Shown: positions 35,309 through 43,310 of the stretch, piece after piece
How positions within the stretch are numbered: the first letter of the stretch is position 1
Layout: the number at the start of each line of letters is the position of its first letter
Assembly: GCF_013185065.1 (NCBI RefSeq)
Contig: NZ_JAAVTO010000003.1
Span: forward strand, 1-64,000
Length of the DNA stretch: 64,000 nucleotides
Source: Adlercreutzia sp. ZJ473
GTDB lineage: Bacteria; Actinomycetota; Coriobacteriia; Coriobacteriales; Eggerthellaceae
Direction of reading: 5' to 3'
Translations under genes and position numbers: made by a program
The notes under the pieces: model-generated
The model's input: the letters and a program-made list of their open reading frames with translations, nothing else
Told to the model about the DNA's origin: nothing
Database searches by the model: none

Positions 35309-35353
35309 CTCGTAATGCGTAGGTCAGCGGTTCGAATCCGCTCGTTGGCTCCA
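35309..35353 (+). other. Attachment-site scar: 3' half of a tRNA-Thr(CGT) gene
   Basis: CTCGTAA (anticodon loop, CGT) is followed by the variable region, a perfect T-arm (AGCGG TTCGAAT CCGCT), the 3' acceptor strand CGTTGGC, T and CCA. The 5' half is absent: the bases before 35309 cannot form the anticodon stem, D-arm or GCCAACG. Integration into an anticodon loop leaves exactly this 3' fragment at the far end of an element. Confidence 0.8.
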
Positions 35354-35361
35354 GTAAAACC

Positions 35362-35399
35362 GCAGGTCAGTCGTTCATCGGCTGACCTGCTTTGCTTTT
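35362..35399 (+). terminator. Rho-independent terminator (original tRNA terminator)
   Basis: GCAGGTCAG (35362-35370) pairs with CTGACCTGC (35382-35390), then TTTGCTTTT. It directly follows the tRNA 3' end and was presumably its terminator. Confidence 0.8.
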
Positions 35400-35473
35400 C
35401 TGAGCAGGGAAACGAGGGCGGTACCGAGGGTTAATGCGGGTTAATGCTCGGGTCAATGCTCAAAAGAGGGTTG

Positions 35474-35660
35474 CCGACAACGGCGCTTTCCCATCCACTC
35501 CTCAGGCGATCCTGGATGAAAAGGGGTCGTTATCGGCGATTTCTCGGGAAAAGTGGATGCGAAAGCGCCGTTGTCGGTGGTTTTCGGGGCTCGAATCGCC
35601 GACAACGCGCCTTTTCCATCCAGCTTTTCAGAATGGTGGATGGAAAAGGCGCGTTGTCGG
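35474..35660. repeat. 187-bp dispersed structured repeat, copy B
   Basis: Same length and order as 15768-15954, about 85-90 percent identical by eye. Differences often keep pairing: the outer arm GGCGC at the left meets GCGC at the right. An extra GTTGTCGG follows at 35682-35689. It lies between the tRNA scar and a toxin-antitoxin pair. The 35400-35803 gap holds nothing else I can support. Confidence 0.75.
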
Positions 35661-35803
35661 TGCCCAGAACGGAAAGAAGGCGTTGTCGGTCCTTCGAGTC
35701 CCATCCCAAGGAAAGGGGCAGGGGGACGGGACGTTGGAGCAGAAACCCTTGGGAAGCCCCTTCGCTGGCAAGCTGGGATGAAGCAGGGCGAAAAAGTAAT
35801 CAA

Positions 35804-36091
35804 TTAAGCGCTTGCCGCCAAGAGTCCGTTTTCCAACAACTCCCGAGCTGCCGCGCTCGTTGACACACCCCTGCTCTCGGCGCGCGCCTCGATGGCTCTC
35901 TTCATCCCAACTGGCACCTTCACGGAAAGGACCACGCTTTCGCCTAAGTCGACGGGCGGCTTGCCATGAACCACGTCGCCGACGTTCACCCAACCGTTGG
36001 GCCACTCGTCGCAGTCAAGAGACTCGCACCAAGTGTCGACCATTTCATCAGTGACGAGCTGTCCGCTTGCTGTCCTTATCGTTGCCATCAT
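35804..36091 (-). CDS. Ribbon-helix-helix antitoxin
   Basis: 95 residues; AGGAGG lies just before the paired ATGs (36091 or 36088). The C-terminal half (VLSVKVPVGMKRAIEARAESRGVSTSAAARELLENGL) is a ribbon-helix-helix DNA-binding domain; the N-terminal half, with a Trp-rich WPNGWVNVGDVVHG, probably contacts the toxin. It is encoded directly after the toxin gene. The gene at 37037 has the same architecture. Confidence 0.75.
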   Translation of the reverse strand: MMATIRTASGQLVTDEMVDTWCESLDCDEWPNGWVNVGDVVHGKPPVDLGESVVLSVKVPVGMKRAIEARAESRGVSTSAAARELLENGLLAASA

Positions 36092-36097
36092 GCCCTC

Positions 36098-36355
36098 CTA
36101 GCGCGTGAATCCGAGTTCCTTCTTGAACTTCTTCGTAGGCGGAACCATGGCGTGGAACACGCACCAGACGCCGTCCTCGCCCAAGAACCCCACCAGCTCT
36201 GCCATCCTGCCGTCGGCGAGCACGCCGACGGCTATCCAAAGCGGCGGGTCATCGACTCCGTTTCTCTGCCTGCACCTCAGGGGGTTCTCCCATGCATAGG
36301 CCACCTCGTCGGCCGTAAGCCCGTGCTTGAGCGCGTGACCGTGAACCCTGACCAT
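36098..36355 (-). CDS. BrnT-like toxin
   Basis: 85 residues from the ATG at 36355. HGLTADEVAYAWENPL, then WIAVGVLADGRMAELVGF and VFHAMVPPTKKF, match the order of BrnT-type RelE-superfamily RNases (short helix, beta sheet, basic C-terminus). Toxin before antitoxin is the BrnT-BrnA order. A perfect inverted repeat lies 26 bp upstream. Confidence 0.65.
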   Translation of the reverse strand: MVRVHGHALKHGLTADEVAYAWENPLRCRQRNGVDDPPLWIAVGVLADGRMAELVGFLGEDGVWCVFHAMVPPTKKFKKELGFTR

Positions 36356-36380
36356 AACCCACCTCTGCTTCTTGAGCGGT

Positions 36381-36418
36381 GTACCAGATGGTATATTAAG
36401 TAGCATACCATCTGGTAC
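36381..36418. promoter_or_regulatory. Perfect 14-bp inverted repeat, operator of the toxin-antitoxin pair
   Basis: GTACCAGATGGTAT (36381-36394) and ATACCATCTGGTAC (36405-36418) are exact complements around 10 bp. Each arm is itself nearly palindromic. Its position just upstream of the toxin gene fits autorepression by the ribbon-helix-helix antitoxin. Confidence 0.75.
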
Positions 36419-36581
36419 GAAAAAGCGGGGCAGAACGAAGTACAAGCAGCTGATTCGTCAACCCTGGAGTAGAGACTACGCCTACCAAAGAGCAAACAAA
36501 ATCCTTGCAATATCGGCCTTAGCTTGTCGTTTCGCCGAATCAGCATCAACTGAAGCAACCCGAGCACGAACAAAAGCAAAG

Positions 36582-36773
36582 TCAAGGGTGAGGCTCCGAC
36601 CTGAGCCTCCGCACCAGCGCCTTATACCTTGGTCTGTCGAAGTCCTTGCCACTCGCTTTGTCGGCGTATATGCGCCTCCCCTCCACAGGGAACGCAAGCA
36701 GCGCGTCGACTTGGCGGTCAAGGTTCTGGTCCTTTGAAGATACGCGCGCGTATCCGTAAATGATGGAGCCCAT
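36582..36773 (-). pseudogene. Serine resolvase/invertase N-terminal fragment
   Basis: IYGYARVSSKDQNLDRQVDAL is the start of a serine recombinase catalytic domain with the nucleophile Ser. ASGKDFDRPRYKALVRRLR follows, after which the expected GD..V...DRLGR part is missing and the frame ends (63 residues against about 200). It is a remnant of a mobile element, consistent with mobC and the att scar. Confidence 0.75.
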
Positions 36774-36992
36774 GGCACCTCTTTTCCCTCTCAATGCCTC
36801 CCTTGCTCTGGGCCCCAAGCCATCAAGGCACTGAGGCCCCTACCATGGTCTGGGATGAGTCGAGGCTGTTCCATGGGAATCTGCGAGAGAGCCAAATTGG
36901 GCTTGGATGTGCGCGTACAACGGATCTGGGATGAAACGGGGGCGAAAGAACTTTCGGGTATCCTATCGCACGCTTTGCGCTTGCTGCAATTT

Positions 36993-37023
36993 GTATTACA
37001 ATCAGTATTACGATAGGCGTTAC
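36993..37023. promoter_or_regulatory. Three iterated 7-mers at 12-bp spacing, RHH operator
   Basis: GTATTAC at 36993 and 37005, and GCGTTAC at 37017, exactly 12 bp apart, just before the ribosome binding site of the antitoxin-like gene at 37037. Such arrays are how ribbon-helix-helix repressors bind cooperatively. Confidence 0.65.
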
Positions 37024-37036
37024 AACCAGGAGAAAC

Positions 37037-37354
37037 ATGACGAAGGTTGACCCGAACGCCCTCAAGCATGACCTCTCAGAGCAAGGCCCGAAGGAGGTCT
37101 CAACGATGACAGAGTACGGGCTCGCGGACGGGACCGTCCTGACCGCCGCCGACATAGAGCGCGAATGCATAGAGTACGAGAGCGGAACATGGGAGGGGCG
37201 CCTCGAGCGTATCCACGTCGGGCCTGTCGCAGTCGCCGACGAGCCGCTTGTGTCCATAACTGTGAAGTTCCCTGCGTCAATGGTAGCCGCCATAGACGGA
37301 AAGAGCGGAAACCGCTCTGACTACATACGCAGGGCGGTCGCAGCAACGTTATAG
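37037..37354 (+). CDS. Solitary ribbon-helix-helix antitoxin-like protein
   Basis: 105 residues; AGGAGAAAC precedes the ATG. The C-terminus (SITVKFPASMVAAIDGKSGNRSDYIRRAVAA) is a ribbon-helix-helix. The N-terminal half parallels that of the antitoxin at 35804 (a Trp followed by a V-G-V/P pattern). No toxin gene lies beside it; the next gene is a GyrI-like protein. The iterated operator upstream suggests autoregulation. Confidence 0.65.
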   Translation: MTKVDPNALKHDLSEQGPKEVSTMTEYGLADGTVLTAADIERECIEYESGTWEGRLERIHVGPVAVADEPLVSITVKFPASMVAAIDGKSGNRSDYIRRAVAATL

Positions 37355-37399
37355 GCAACCTTGACAGCCCCAGCTGGCACCTGACGAGGAACGGAGACG

Positions 37400-38041
37400 A
37401 TGACCGTGGCGTTCGACTACAAGAAGGAGCACAAGGAGCTCTACGTCCCGGCGCGCAAGCCGAGCATCGTGGAGGTTCCCGCGATGAACTACCTGGCGGT
37501 GCGCGGCAAGGGGGACCCGAACGCCGAGGCGGGCGCATACAAGGAGTCCATCAGCTTGCTCTACGCCGTTGCGTTCACCATCAAGATGTCGAAGAAGGGC
37601 GACCACCGCATCGACGGCTACTTCGACTTCGTCGTGCCGCCGCTCGAGGGGTTCTGGCGGCAGGGCGAGGCGAACGGGCCGATAGACTACGCGCGCAAGG
37701 AGGACTTCAGCTTCATATCCTGCATCCGCCTTCCCGACTTCGTGTCTCCGGAAGACTTCGCCTGGGCTCGGGAGGAGGCCGCCCGCAAGAAGCAGATCGA
37801 CCTTTCGAAAGTGGAGCTCCTTGCCGTTGAGGAGGGATTATGCGTCCAGTGCATGCACATCGGCCCCTACGATGACGAGCCCGCCACCATAGAGCGCATG
37901 AACGCGTTCGCGGCGGCAGGCGGATATGCGCCCGACTTCAGCGAGCGGCGTCAACACCACGAGATCTACCTCTCCGACCCGCGTCGCTGCGCACCCGAGC
38001 GCCTCAAGACCGTCATCCGCCATCCTGTCCGCGCCGTCTGA
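37400..38041 (+). CDS. GyrI-like small-molecule-binding domain protein
   Basis: 213 residues; GGAACGGAGACG precedes the ATG. MTVAFDYKKEHKELYVPARKPSIVEVPAMNYLAVRGKGDPN is typical of the stand-alone GyrI-like family (Lin2189 type); GIHxxP-like HIGPYDDEPATI marks the ligand pocket and EIYLSDPRR the last strand. Relatives bind or hydrolyse small lipophilic compounds. No regulator domain is present. Confidence 0.82.
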   Translation: MTVAFDYKKEHKELYVPARKPSIVEVPAMNYLAVRGKGDPNAEAGAYKESISLLYAVAFTIKMSKKGDHRIDGYFDFVVPPLEGFWRQGEANGPIDYARKEDFSFISCIRLPDFVSPEDFAWAREEAARKKQIDLSKVELLAVEEGLCVQCMHIGPYDDEPATIERMNAFAAAGGYAPDFSERRQHHEIYLSDPRRCAPERLKTVIRHPVRAV

Positions 38042-38316
38042 GGCGGGAGGCGCAAACTCCAAGCTCCTTCGAGCAGGGCTGGCGCGCATCAGACGCGTCA
38101 ACCGCTGGCGCCTTCGGGGCAAGGGCGAACGCGCCTCGAGCGTGTCGACAATAGGCGCATCCCGAACGCACCAGCCGCAAGCACGCCACCTCCGCCCGCC
38201 AAGCGCGAGCCCAGCCGCAGGCGCCTCGCGAAAACGTGAATTTTTCGGCAGCGTGCGCCTCGCAGCTCCCGCAATCCCGCATAATAAACGCTGTACGAAC
38301 TGCGAAAGGGTATTTC

Positions 38317-39426
38317 ATGGGCAGATCAGGTGGCGGCGGGTTCGGTGGCGGATTCGGCGGAGGCGGGTTCTCGGGAGGGTTCTCGGGCGGCGGCCGGTCG
38401 TCGGGAGGGTTCAGCGGCGGCTCGCACGATGGCTCGGGCGGACGGTCGGGCGGACCGCACGGCGGCTCGCATGGCGGGTTCGGCGGCTTCGGCGGGTTCT
38501 TCGGCCACGGCCCCATCATCATCAACGCCCCGCGCACCAGCTACCACGGCGGCTCGGGCGGCAGCGGCGGCGCGGGCGGTCCCGGCAGCCCCGACCAGCC
38601 TCCCTACTCCAACAAGCCCGACGGCAACGGGCCGCAGAAGCCCCCGCGCAAGAGCGGCGGGCTCGGCACCGCGTTCGCCATCATAGCCGTCGTCGCGTTC
38701 GTCCTGTTCGCCTACGGCCTGCTCGGCGGCTCGGCGGGCTGCTCGTCGAGCGACGTCGCGGCCTCCACGGTCGAGCGCGAGGCGCTGCCCGCGGGCTCCG
38801 TCGTCGAGACGCCCTACTACACCGACCAGGACGGAGACTGGATAAGCAACTCGAGCACGCTCGAGCGCGGCATGCGCCAGTTCTACATGGACACCGGCGT
38901 GCAGCCCTACCTCTACATACTGCCGAACGGCACCACCACCTCGACCTCCGAGCTCAGCGACGCGGCCGAGAGGCTCTACGGCGAGCTGTTCGAAGACGAG
39001 GCGCACTTCCTGCTCGTGTTCTGCGACAACGGCAACGGCGGCTACAACTGCGGCTACACCATCGGCTCGCAGGCCAAGACCATCATGGACGCCGAGGCGC
39101 TCGACATCTTCGCCGACTACCTCGACCGCTACTACAACGACTACTCGCTGAGCGAGGACGAGATCTTCGCAAAGACCTACGAGGACACCGCCGCGCGCAT
39201 CATGAGCGTGACGCCCTCGCCCGTGGTGCCCGTCGCCGTGTGCGTCACCGTGCTGGCGGTGGCCGTCATCATAGCCATGGTGCTGAAGCGCCGCCGCGAG
39301 GCGAAGGAGCGCGAGCGCATCCGCCAGCAGGAGATCCTCAGCACGCCGCTCGAGATGTTCGGCGACACCGAGGTGGAGGAGCTCGCGAAGAAGTACGAGA
39401 GCGACCAGAAGGACTCAAAGGACTAG
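38317..39426 (+). CDS. Gly-rich membrane protein with TPM-like domain
   Basis: 369 residues from the ATG after GAAAGGG. The first 110 residues are Gly/Ser-rich (GGGFGGGF, SGGGRSSGG repeats). One helix follows (AFAIIAVVAFVLFAYGLLGG, about 131-151), then an outside domain of about 150 residues (VQPYLYILPNG, AHFLLVFCDNGNGGYNCGYTIG) that resembles the TPM domain. A second helix (VPVAVCVTVLAVAVIIAMVL) and a charged tail end it. It is followed 88 bp on by pspA, so both may act in envelope stress. Confidence 0.72.
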   Translation: MGRSGGGGFGGGFGGGGFSGGFSGGGRSSGGFSGGSHDGSGGRSGGPHGGSHGGFGGFGGFFGHGPIIINAPRTSYHGGSGGSGGAGGPGSPDQPPYSNKPDGNGPQKPPRKSGGLGTAFAIIAVVAFVLFAYGLLGGSAGCSSSDVAASTVEREALPAGSVVETPYYTDQDGDWISNSSTLERGMRQFYMDTGVQPYLYILPNGTTTSTSELSDAAERLYGELFEDEAHFLLVFCDNGNGGYNCGYTIGSQAKTIMDAEALDIFADYLDRYYNDYSLSEDEIFAKTYEDTAARIMSVTPSPVVPVAVCVTVLAVAVIIAMVLKRRREAKERERIRQQEILSTPLEMFGDTEVEELAKKYESDQKDSKD

Positions 39427-39514
39427 GAAAAGGGAAGAGAAGCGGGGACCAATCTTCGCGACCTGCGAAGATGCAGATACAGAGGGCCTGCGGGCCAGAC
39501 AGGAGAGCAACACC

Positions 39515-40198
39515 ATGGGCAACATCCTCGATCGCTTCGCCAGCATCATCAAGGCGAACATCAACGACCTGCTGGACAGGGCCGAAGATCCCGAGAAGAT
39601 GGTCGAGCAGTACATGCGCGACCTGACCGAGAGCCTTGCTGAGGTCAAGGAGGCCACCGCCGGCGTCATGGCCGAGGAGGCGCGCTGCAAGCGGCTCGTC
39701 GACGACAACCAGGCCGACATCGACCGCTACGAGAGCCTCGCCCGCAAGGCGCTCGTAGCCGGCGAGGAAGGCGACGCGCGCACGTTCCTCGCGAAGAAGC
39801 AGGAGCTCGCGGGCCGCGCCGAGGGACTGAAGGCGGCCTTTGACGCCGCGCATGAGAACGCCGCGAAGATGCGCCAGATGCACGACAAGCTGGTGAGCGA
39901 CATCGAGACGCTCAAGGCGCGCAAGGAGACCATCAAGGCGAAGGCCGCCGTCGCCAAGACGCAGCAGAAGGTGAACGAGATGACCGGCGCGAGCGACCGC
40001 GCCGAGGGCGCCATCAGCGCGTTCAACCGCATGGAGGCCAAGGCCGACGAGATGCTCGACCGCGCCAACGCCATGGAGGAGCTCAACGCCGCGCCCGTCG
40101 ACGAGGCCGCCGAGCTCGAGAAGAAGTACGCGGCAGCCGGGGCCAGCGCCGCCGTCGACGAGGACCTCGCCCGCCTGAAGCGGGAGATGGGCCTGTAG
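39515..40198 (+). CDS. pspA: PspA/IM30-family membrane-stress protein
   Basis: 227 residues, nearly all heptad-like helix: an amphipathic start (MGNILDRFASIIKANINDLLDRAEDPEKM, with the family's EDPEKM) and long coiled coil rich in Ala/Glu/Lys. PspA proteins bind the inner leaflet and protect membrane integrity. Confidence 0.88.
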   Translation: MGNILDRFASIIKANINDLLDRAEDPEKMVEQYMRDLTESLAEVKEATAGVMAEEARCKRLVDDNQADIDRYESLARKALVAGEEGDARTFLAKKQELAGRAEGLKAAFDAAHENAAKMRQMHDKLVSDIETLKARKETIKAKAAVAKTQQKVNEMTGASDRAEGAISAFNRMEAKADEMLDRANAMEELNAAPVDEAAELEKKYAAAGASAAVDEDLARLKREMGL

Positions 40199-40325
40199 AA
40201 CGCGAGGCGCTCGGCGCCAATCGCCAGACGCGAAGGCGCCGGGCGCGAACGCGGACCGCAGAACGCGGGGCGCCGGGCGCGAACGCGAACCATCGAGCGC
40301 GAACGCAGAACGCGCCGAAGAACGA

Positions 40326-40353
40326 GGAAGGGGCCGCGCGAGCAGCCCCTTCC
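40326..40353. terminator. Bidirectional hairpin between convergent genes
   Basis: GGAAGGGGC (40326-40334) pairs with GCCCCTTCC (40345-40353) between pspA and the convergent uspA. The preceding 120 bp are a GC-rich, GCGAACGC-repetitive spacer with no gene. Confidence 0.6.
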
Positions 40354-40378
40354 CCACATTCAGCCCGTCGCCTCGCGC

Positions 40379-40849
40379 TTACTTCACGATGAGCACGGGC
40401 TTGTTCGTCTTGTGCAGCACCGAGTAGCACACGCTGCCGAGCATGCCGCGCACGGCGCCGAGGCCGCGATGCCCCATGACGATGCAGTCGTAGTCGCCCT
40501 CGTCCGCATACGCCGTGATGCTGTCGTGGGCCGAGCCGTTCACGATGGCGATGTCGATGCCCGCGAAGTCGCCCACGACGTCGGCGATGTCCTCGGAGAC
40601 GCGCGCGGTGGCCTCGCGAGCCGCCTCCTCGCCCACGTCGGCGATGGCGTTCATGTCGAGCGAGTCGCCCAAGACGCCCGACATGCGGCTGGCGATCTTG
40701 AACGTCTCGGCGTTGTAGTCATGCCAGTCGACCACGTTGAGAACCGTGACCTGCGCTCCCGCGATGTCCTTGACCATCTCGATCGCCTCGGCCAGGGCAT
40801 GGCGCGCCGGATCGGACTTGTCGTAGGGAACCAGAACTTTCTTGTACAT
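40379..40849 (-). CDS. UspA-family universal stress protein
   Basis: 156 residues starting MYKKVLVPYDKSDPARHAL, with AGGAGGGTC upstream. The C-terminus has the ATP-binding motif GHRGLGAVRGMLGSV, so an ATP-binding subtype. Single domain, cytoplasmic; role in stress persistence by family. Confidence 0.88.
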   Translation of the reverse strand: MYKKVLVPYDKSDPARHALAEAIEMVKDIAGAQVTVLNVVDWHDYNAETFKIASRMSGVLGDSLDMNAIADVGEEAAREATARVSEDIADVVGDFAGIDIAIVNGSAHDSITAYADEGDYDCIVMGHRGLGAVRGMLGSVCYSVLHKTNKPVLIVK

Positions 40850-41055
40850 AAGACCCTCCTCACGCATGTGGCCTTTGCGCCGCGCCGCGGGCAGCATCCC
40901 CCCGTGCGAGCCGCGGGCCGCGCTCCTTACCTTTCCTATCTTAGCGCATTATTCCGCAGGCAGGTAGCGATTCACGTGCGCAACCTCCTCGCACGCGCGG
41001 ATCAGACAGACGTCGGGGCTCTCGTGAGCAGGCTGGCCATGGCACGTCGCCGCGG

Positions 41056-41490
41056 CTACTCCTCCAGAAGGCTGATCTCGTCTCCTTCGGAGATGACACC
41101 GCCGGATATCACGCGGCAGAACACGCCCTCGCGCGGCATGATGCAGTCGCCCATCTTGTGGTAGATGGCGCAGTGCGCATGGCACTCCTTGCCGATCTGG
41201 GTGAGCTCGAGCACCACGTCGCCCGAGACGAAGCGCGTGCCGATGGGCAGCGCCTTCAGGTCGAAGCCCTCCACGATGATGTTCTCGCCGAACGAGCCGT
41301 TCACCACGTCGGCGCCGCGCGCCTTGAACTCCTCGATCTTCTCGTACGACAGCAGGCTCACCTGGCGGTGCCACGCGCCCGCATGCGCGTCGCCGTCAAT
41401 GCCCCATTCGGGCTTGAGCTCGACGGAAGGCTTCTCGGTTTTCTGGATTCCCTTGATGTCGCTCATGCAGACTGCTTTGACCACGCCCAT
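41056..41490 (-). CDS. MOSC-domain protein
   Basis: 144 residues from the ATG with GAAGGG upstream. Motifs: GIDGDAHAGAWHRQVSLLSYE, NGSFGENIIVEGFDL, IGKECHAHCAIYHKMGDCIM, GVFCRVISGG. MOSC domains handle sulfur on molybdenum cofactors or reduce substrates at a Cys; CHAHC and the other Cys fit that. It may serve molybdenum enzymes such as the one encoded at 29.8 kb. Confidence 0.85.
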   Translation of the reverse strand: MGVVKAVCMSDIKGIQKTEKPSVELKPEWGIDGDAHAGAWHRQVSLLSYEKIEEFKARGADVVNGSFGENIIVEGFDLKALPIGTRFVSGDVVLELTQIGKECHAHCAIYHKMGDCIMPREGVFCRVISGGVISEGDEISLLEE

Positions 41491-41937
41491 GGCATGCACC
41501 CTTCTCGTAGGCGATACGCCGCGCGCCACCCCGACGTACCCGGTGCAAGCCATATGTCCCCAGCTGCAAGCCGCAGCTGCAATCCCGCGCTTCGCTGCAC
41601 GACGAGCGCGCGGGCCCCTCTCGGCGCGGGAACATTATAGCAAAGCGTGAATGATTCGCAACAGGAATAACCGAAATCCCGAGCACCTGGGTAATCCCAG
41701 CGCAAGCGCCCGGCGTGGACGCGCCCGGCCCCTCCCGACTGCCCCGGCCCGAGCACCTCCGAACTGGGATTATTTTCCCGCTGGGTATGGCGATTGCGTA
41801 AAGTATCGCGCCAAGGTGAAGCCTTCGGGGTGCGTTTATGGCATCATGGTACAGATTATTGCGTGTTTCGCAGCCTTCCGGGGCCGCGTTGACCATGAGA
41901 AGGGCCGCGCAAGGCGGCAAGCAGTCAAGGAGATGTC
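41491..41937. other. Divergent intergenic region before fhaA
   Basis: 450 bp between the MOSC gene and fhaA. About 41700-41780 holds partly complementary GGGTAATCCCAG and CTGGGATTATTTTCCC, which could form a long-range stem. The AT-richer stretch at 41790-41870 should carry the promoter of the fha-pknB operon. No gene is apparent. Confidence 0.4.
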
Positions 41938-42846
41938 ATGGGCTTCCTTTCGAAGTTTGAGGGAAAGATGGAGGACACGGTGGAGGGTGCTGCCGAGAAG
42001 ATGGGCGCGTCCCCCATCTCGCCGGTCCAGATCGCCAAGAAGGCCGAGAAGCAGATGCGCCGCAACAAGATGGTGGGCGCCGGCAAGCAGTACGCCCCCA
42101 CGCTCTACACCATCCTCGTGAGCCAAGACGACGACGCGCGCCTGTTCGGCTACTACCCCACCCTCGCAGGCGAGACGGAGACCTACCTGGCCGCGAAGGC
42201 CGCCGAGCACGGCCTGGTCATGGACGGCCAGCCGCTCGTGCGCTTCATCGCCGACGCCGACCTCAAGCACGGCAAGTTCGAGGTGATCGCCGAGATGGTG
42301 GCGGCGCCCCTGGTGGCTCAGCTGCGCCAGGAGGAGATGGAGCGCTACGGCATCGCCCCCGCTCCGCGCGCCGCCGGGCGCCCCGGGCAGCGTCCGATGC
42401 GGCGCGGCGCCCGCCCGATGCCCCAGCCCACCGCCCAACCCGACCCCTACGCGCCCCAGCCTGCGGCCGCGCCCGCCGAGTACGCCGGCGAGCCGCAGAC
42501 CATGGTGTTCGGCCAGGAGGCTCCCGTCGAGGAAGCCGAGATGCCGCCCGCGCAGGACCTGCAGGCCTACCTCTACGACATCACCAACGACCGCGCCTTC
42601 ACGCTCACGGGGCACCCCATGAGCATCGGCCGCGAGTCGCGCAACGACGTCGTCATCCCCGACATCAACGCCTCGCGCCGCCACGCCGAGATCCACATGG
42701 AGCCCACCGGCACCTGGGTCCTCGCCGACCTGGGGTCCACCAACGGCACCTTCGTCAACGGCCGTCAGATCAAGTCGGTTCCCCTGCGTGACGCCGACCA
42801 CCTCATCATCGGAACCACCGAACTCGAGTTCCAGCTGCTGCTCTAG
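41938..42846 (+). CDS. fhaA: FhaA: DUF3662 plus FHA-domain protein
   Basis: 302 residues; AAGGAG lies 7 nt before the ATG. N-terminal DUF3662 (about 1-115: MGFLSKFEGKMEDTVEGAAEKM), a Pro/Ala linker, and a C-terminal FHA domain (about 215-302) with IGRESRNDVVIPD, ASRRHAEIH and DLGSTNGTFVNG. FHA domains read phosphothreonine; FhaA is a substrate and partner of the PASTA kinase and of peptidoglycan enzymes. First gene of a seven-kilobase operon. Confidence 0.9.
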   Translation: MGFLSKFEGKMEDTVEGAAEKMGASPISPVQIAKKAEKQMRRNKMVGAGKQYAPTLYTILVSQDDDARLFGYYPTLAGETETYLAAKAAEHGLVMDGQPLVRFIADADLKHGKFEVIAEMVAAPLVAQLRQEEMERYGIAPAPRAAGRPGQRPMRRGARPMPQPTAQPDPYAPQPAAAPAEYAGEPQTMVFGQEAPVEEAEMPPAQDLQAYLYDITNDRAFTLTGHPMSIGRESRNDVVIPDINASRRHAEIHMEPTGTWVLADLGSTNGTFVNGRQIKSVPLRDADHLIIGTTELEFQLLL

Positions 42847-42896
42847 CCGCGCCGCAAGCCAAGCCGAGCTCACGCCGAGAAAGGCCGGAACCCACC

Positions 42897-43310
42897 GTGA
42901 TCGATGTCGTCCTGCTCATAGCGCGCCTCCTGTTCGTCGCGCTGCTGTACCTGTTCCTGTTCGCCATCATGCGCACGGGAATCGGGCAGGTGCGCGGAAC
43001 CCGCAAGAAGGAGCGCACCTGGAACCTGTCCGTCGAGCGCGGCCCCAAGGAGCTGCGCGGCGTGTCCATCGCCGTGCACGGTCCCGTCATCGTGGGACGC
43101 TCGCCGGGAGCTGACATCGTGGTCGGCGCCGGGTACGTGTCCGGGCGCCACGCGCGCTTCCAGCTCATGGGCCAGAACCTCTTCGTGGAGGACCTCGGCT
43201 CGACCAACGGGACGTCCGTGAACGGCCAGTTCATCACCGCGCCCTGCGCCTTGCGTGACAAGGACGTGGTCAACGTGGGCGACGTCGCCATCCGCGTGAG
43301 GTACGCCTGA
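42897..43310 (+). CDS. fhaB: FhaB: membrane-tethered FHA protein
   Basis: 137 residues from a GTG. An N-terminal hydrophobic helix (VVLLIARLLFVALLYLFLFAI) is followed by an FHA domain with VGRSPGADIVVG, VSGRHARF and DLGSTNGTSVNG. It overlaps pstP by one base. Relatives (FipA/FhaB) recruit kinase-phosphorylated division partners. Confidence 0.88.
   Translation: MIDVVLLIARLLFVALLYLFLFAIMRTGIGQVRGTRKKERTWNLSVERGPKELRGVSIAVHGPVIVGRSPGADIVVGAGYVSGRHARFQLMGQNLFVEDLGSTNGTSVNGQFITAPCALRDKDVVNVGDVAIRVRYA

Noticed and set aside
35250-35353. A complete tRNA-Thr gene
   Set aside because: Only the anticodon loop to CCA is present. The upstream bases do not form an anticodon stem, D-arm or 5' acceptor strand.
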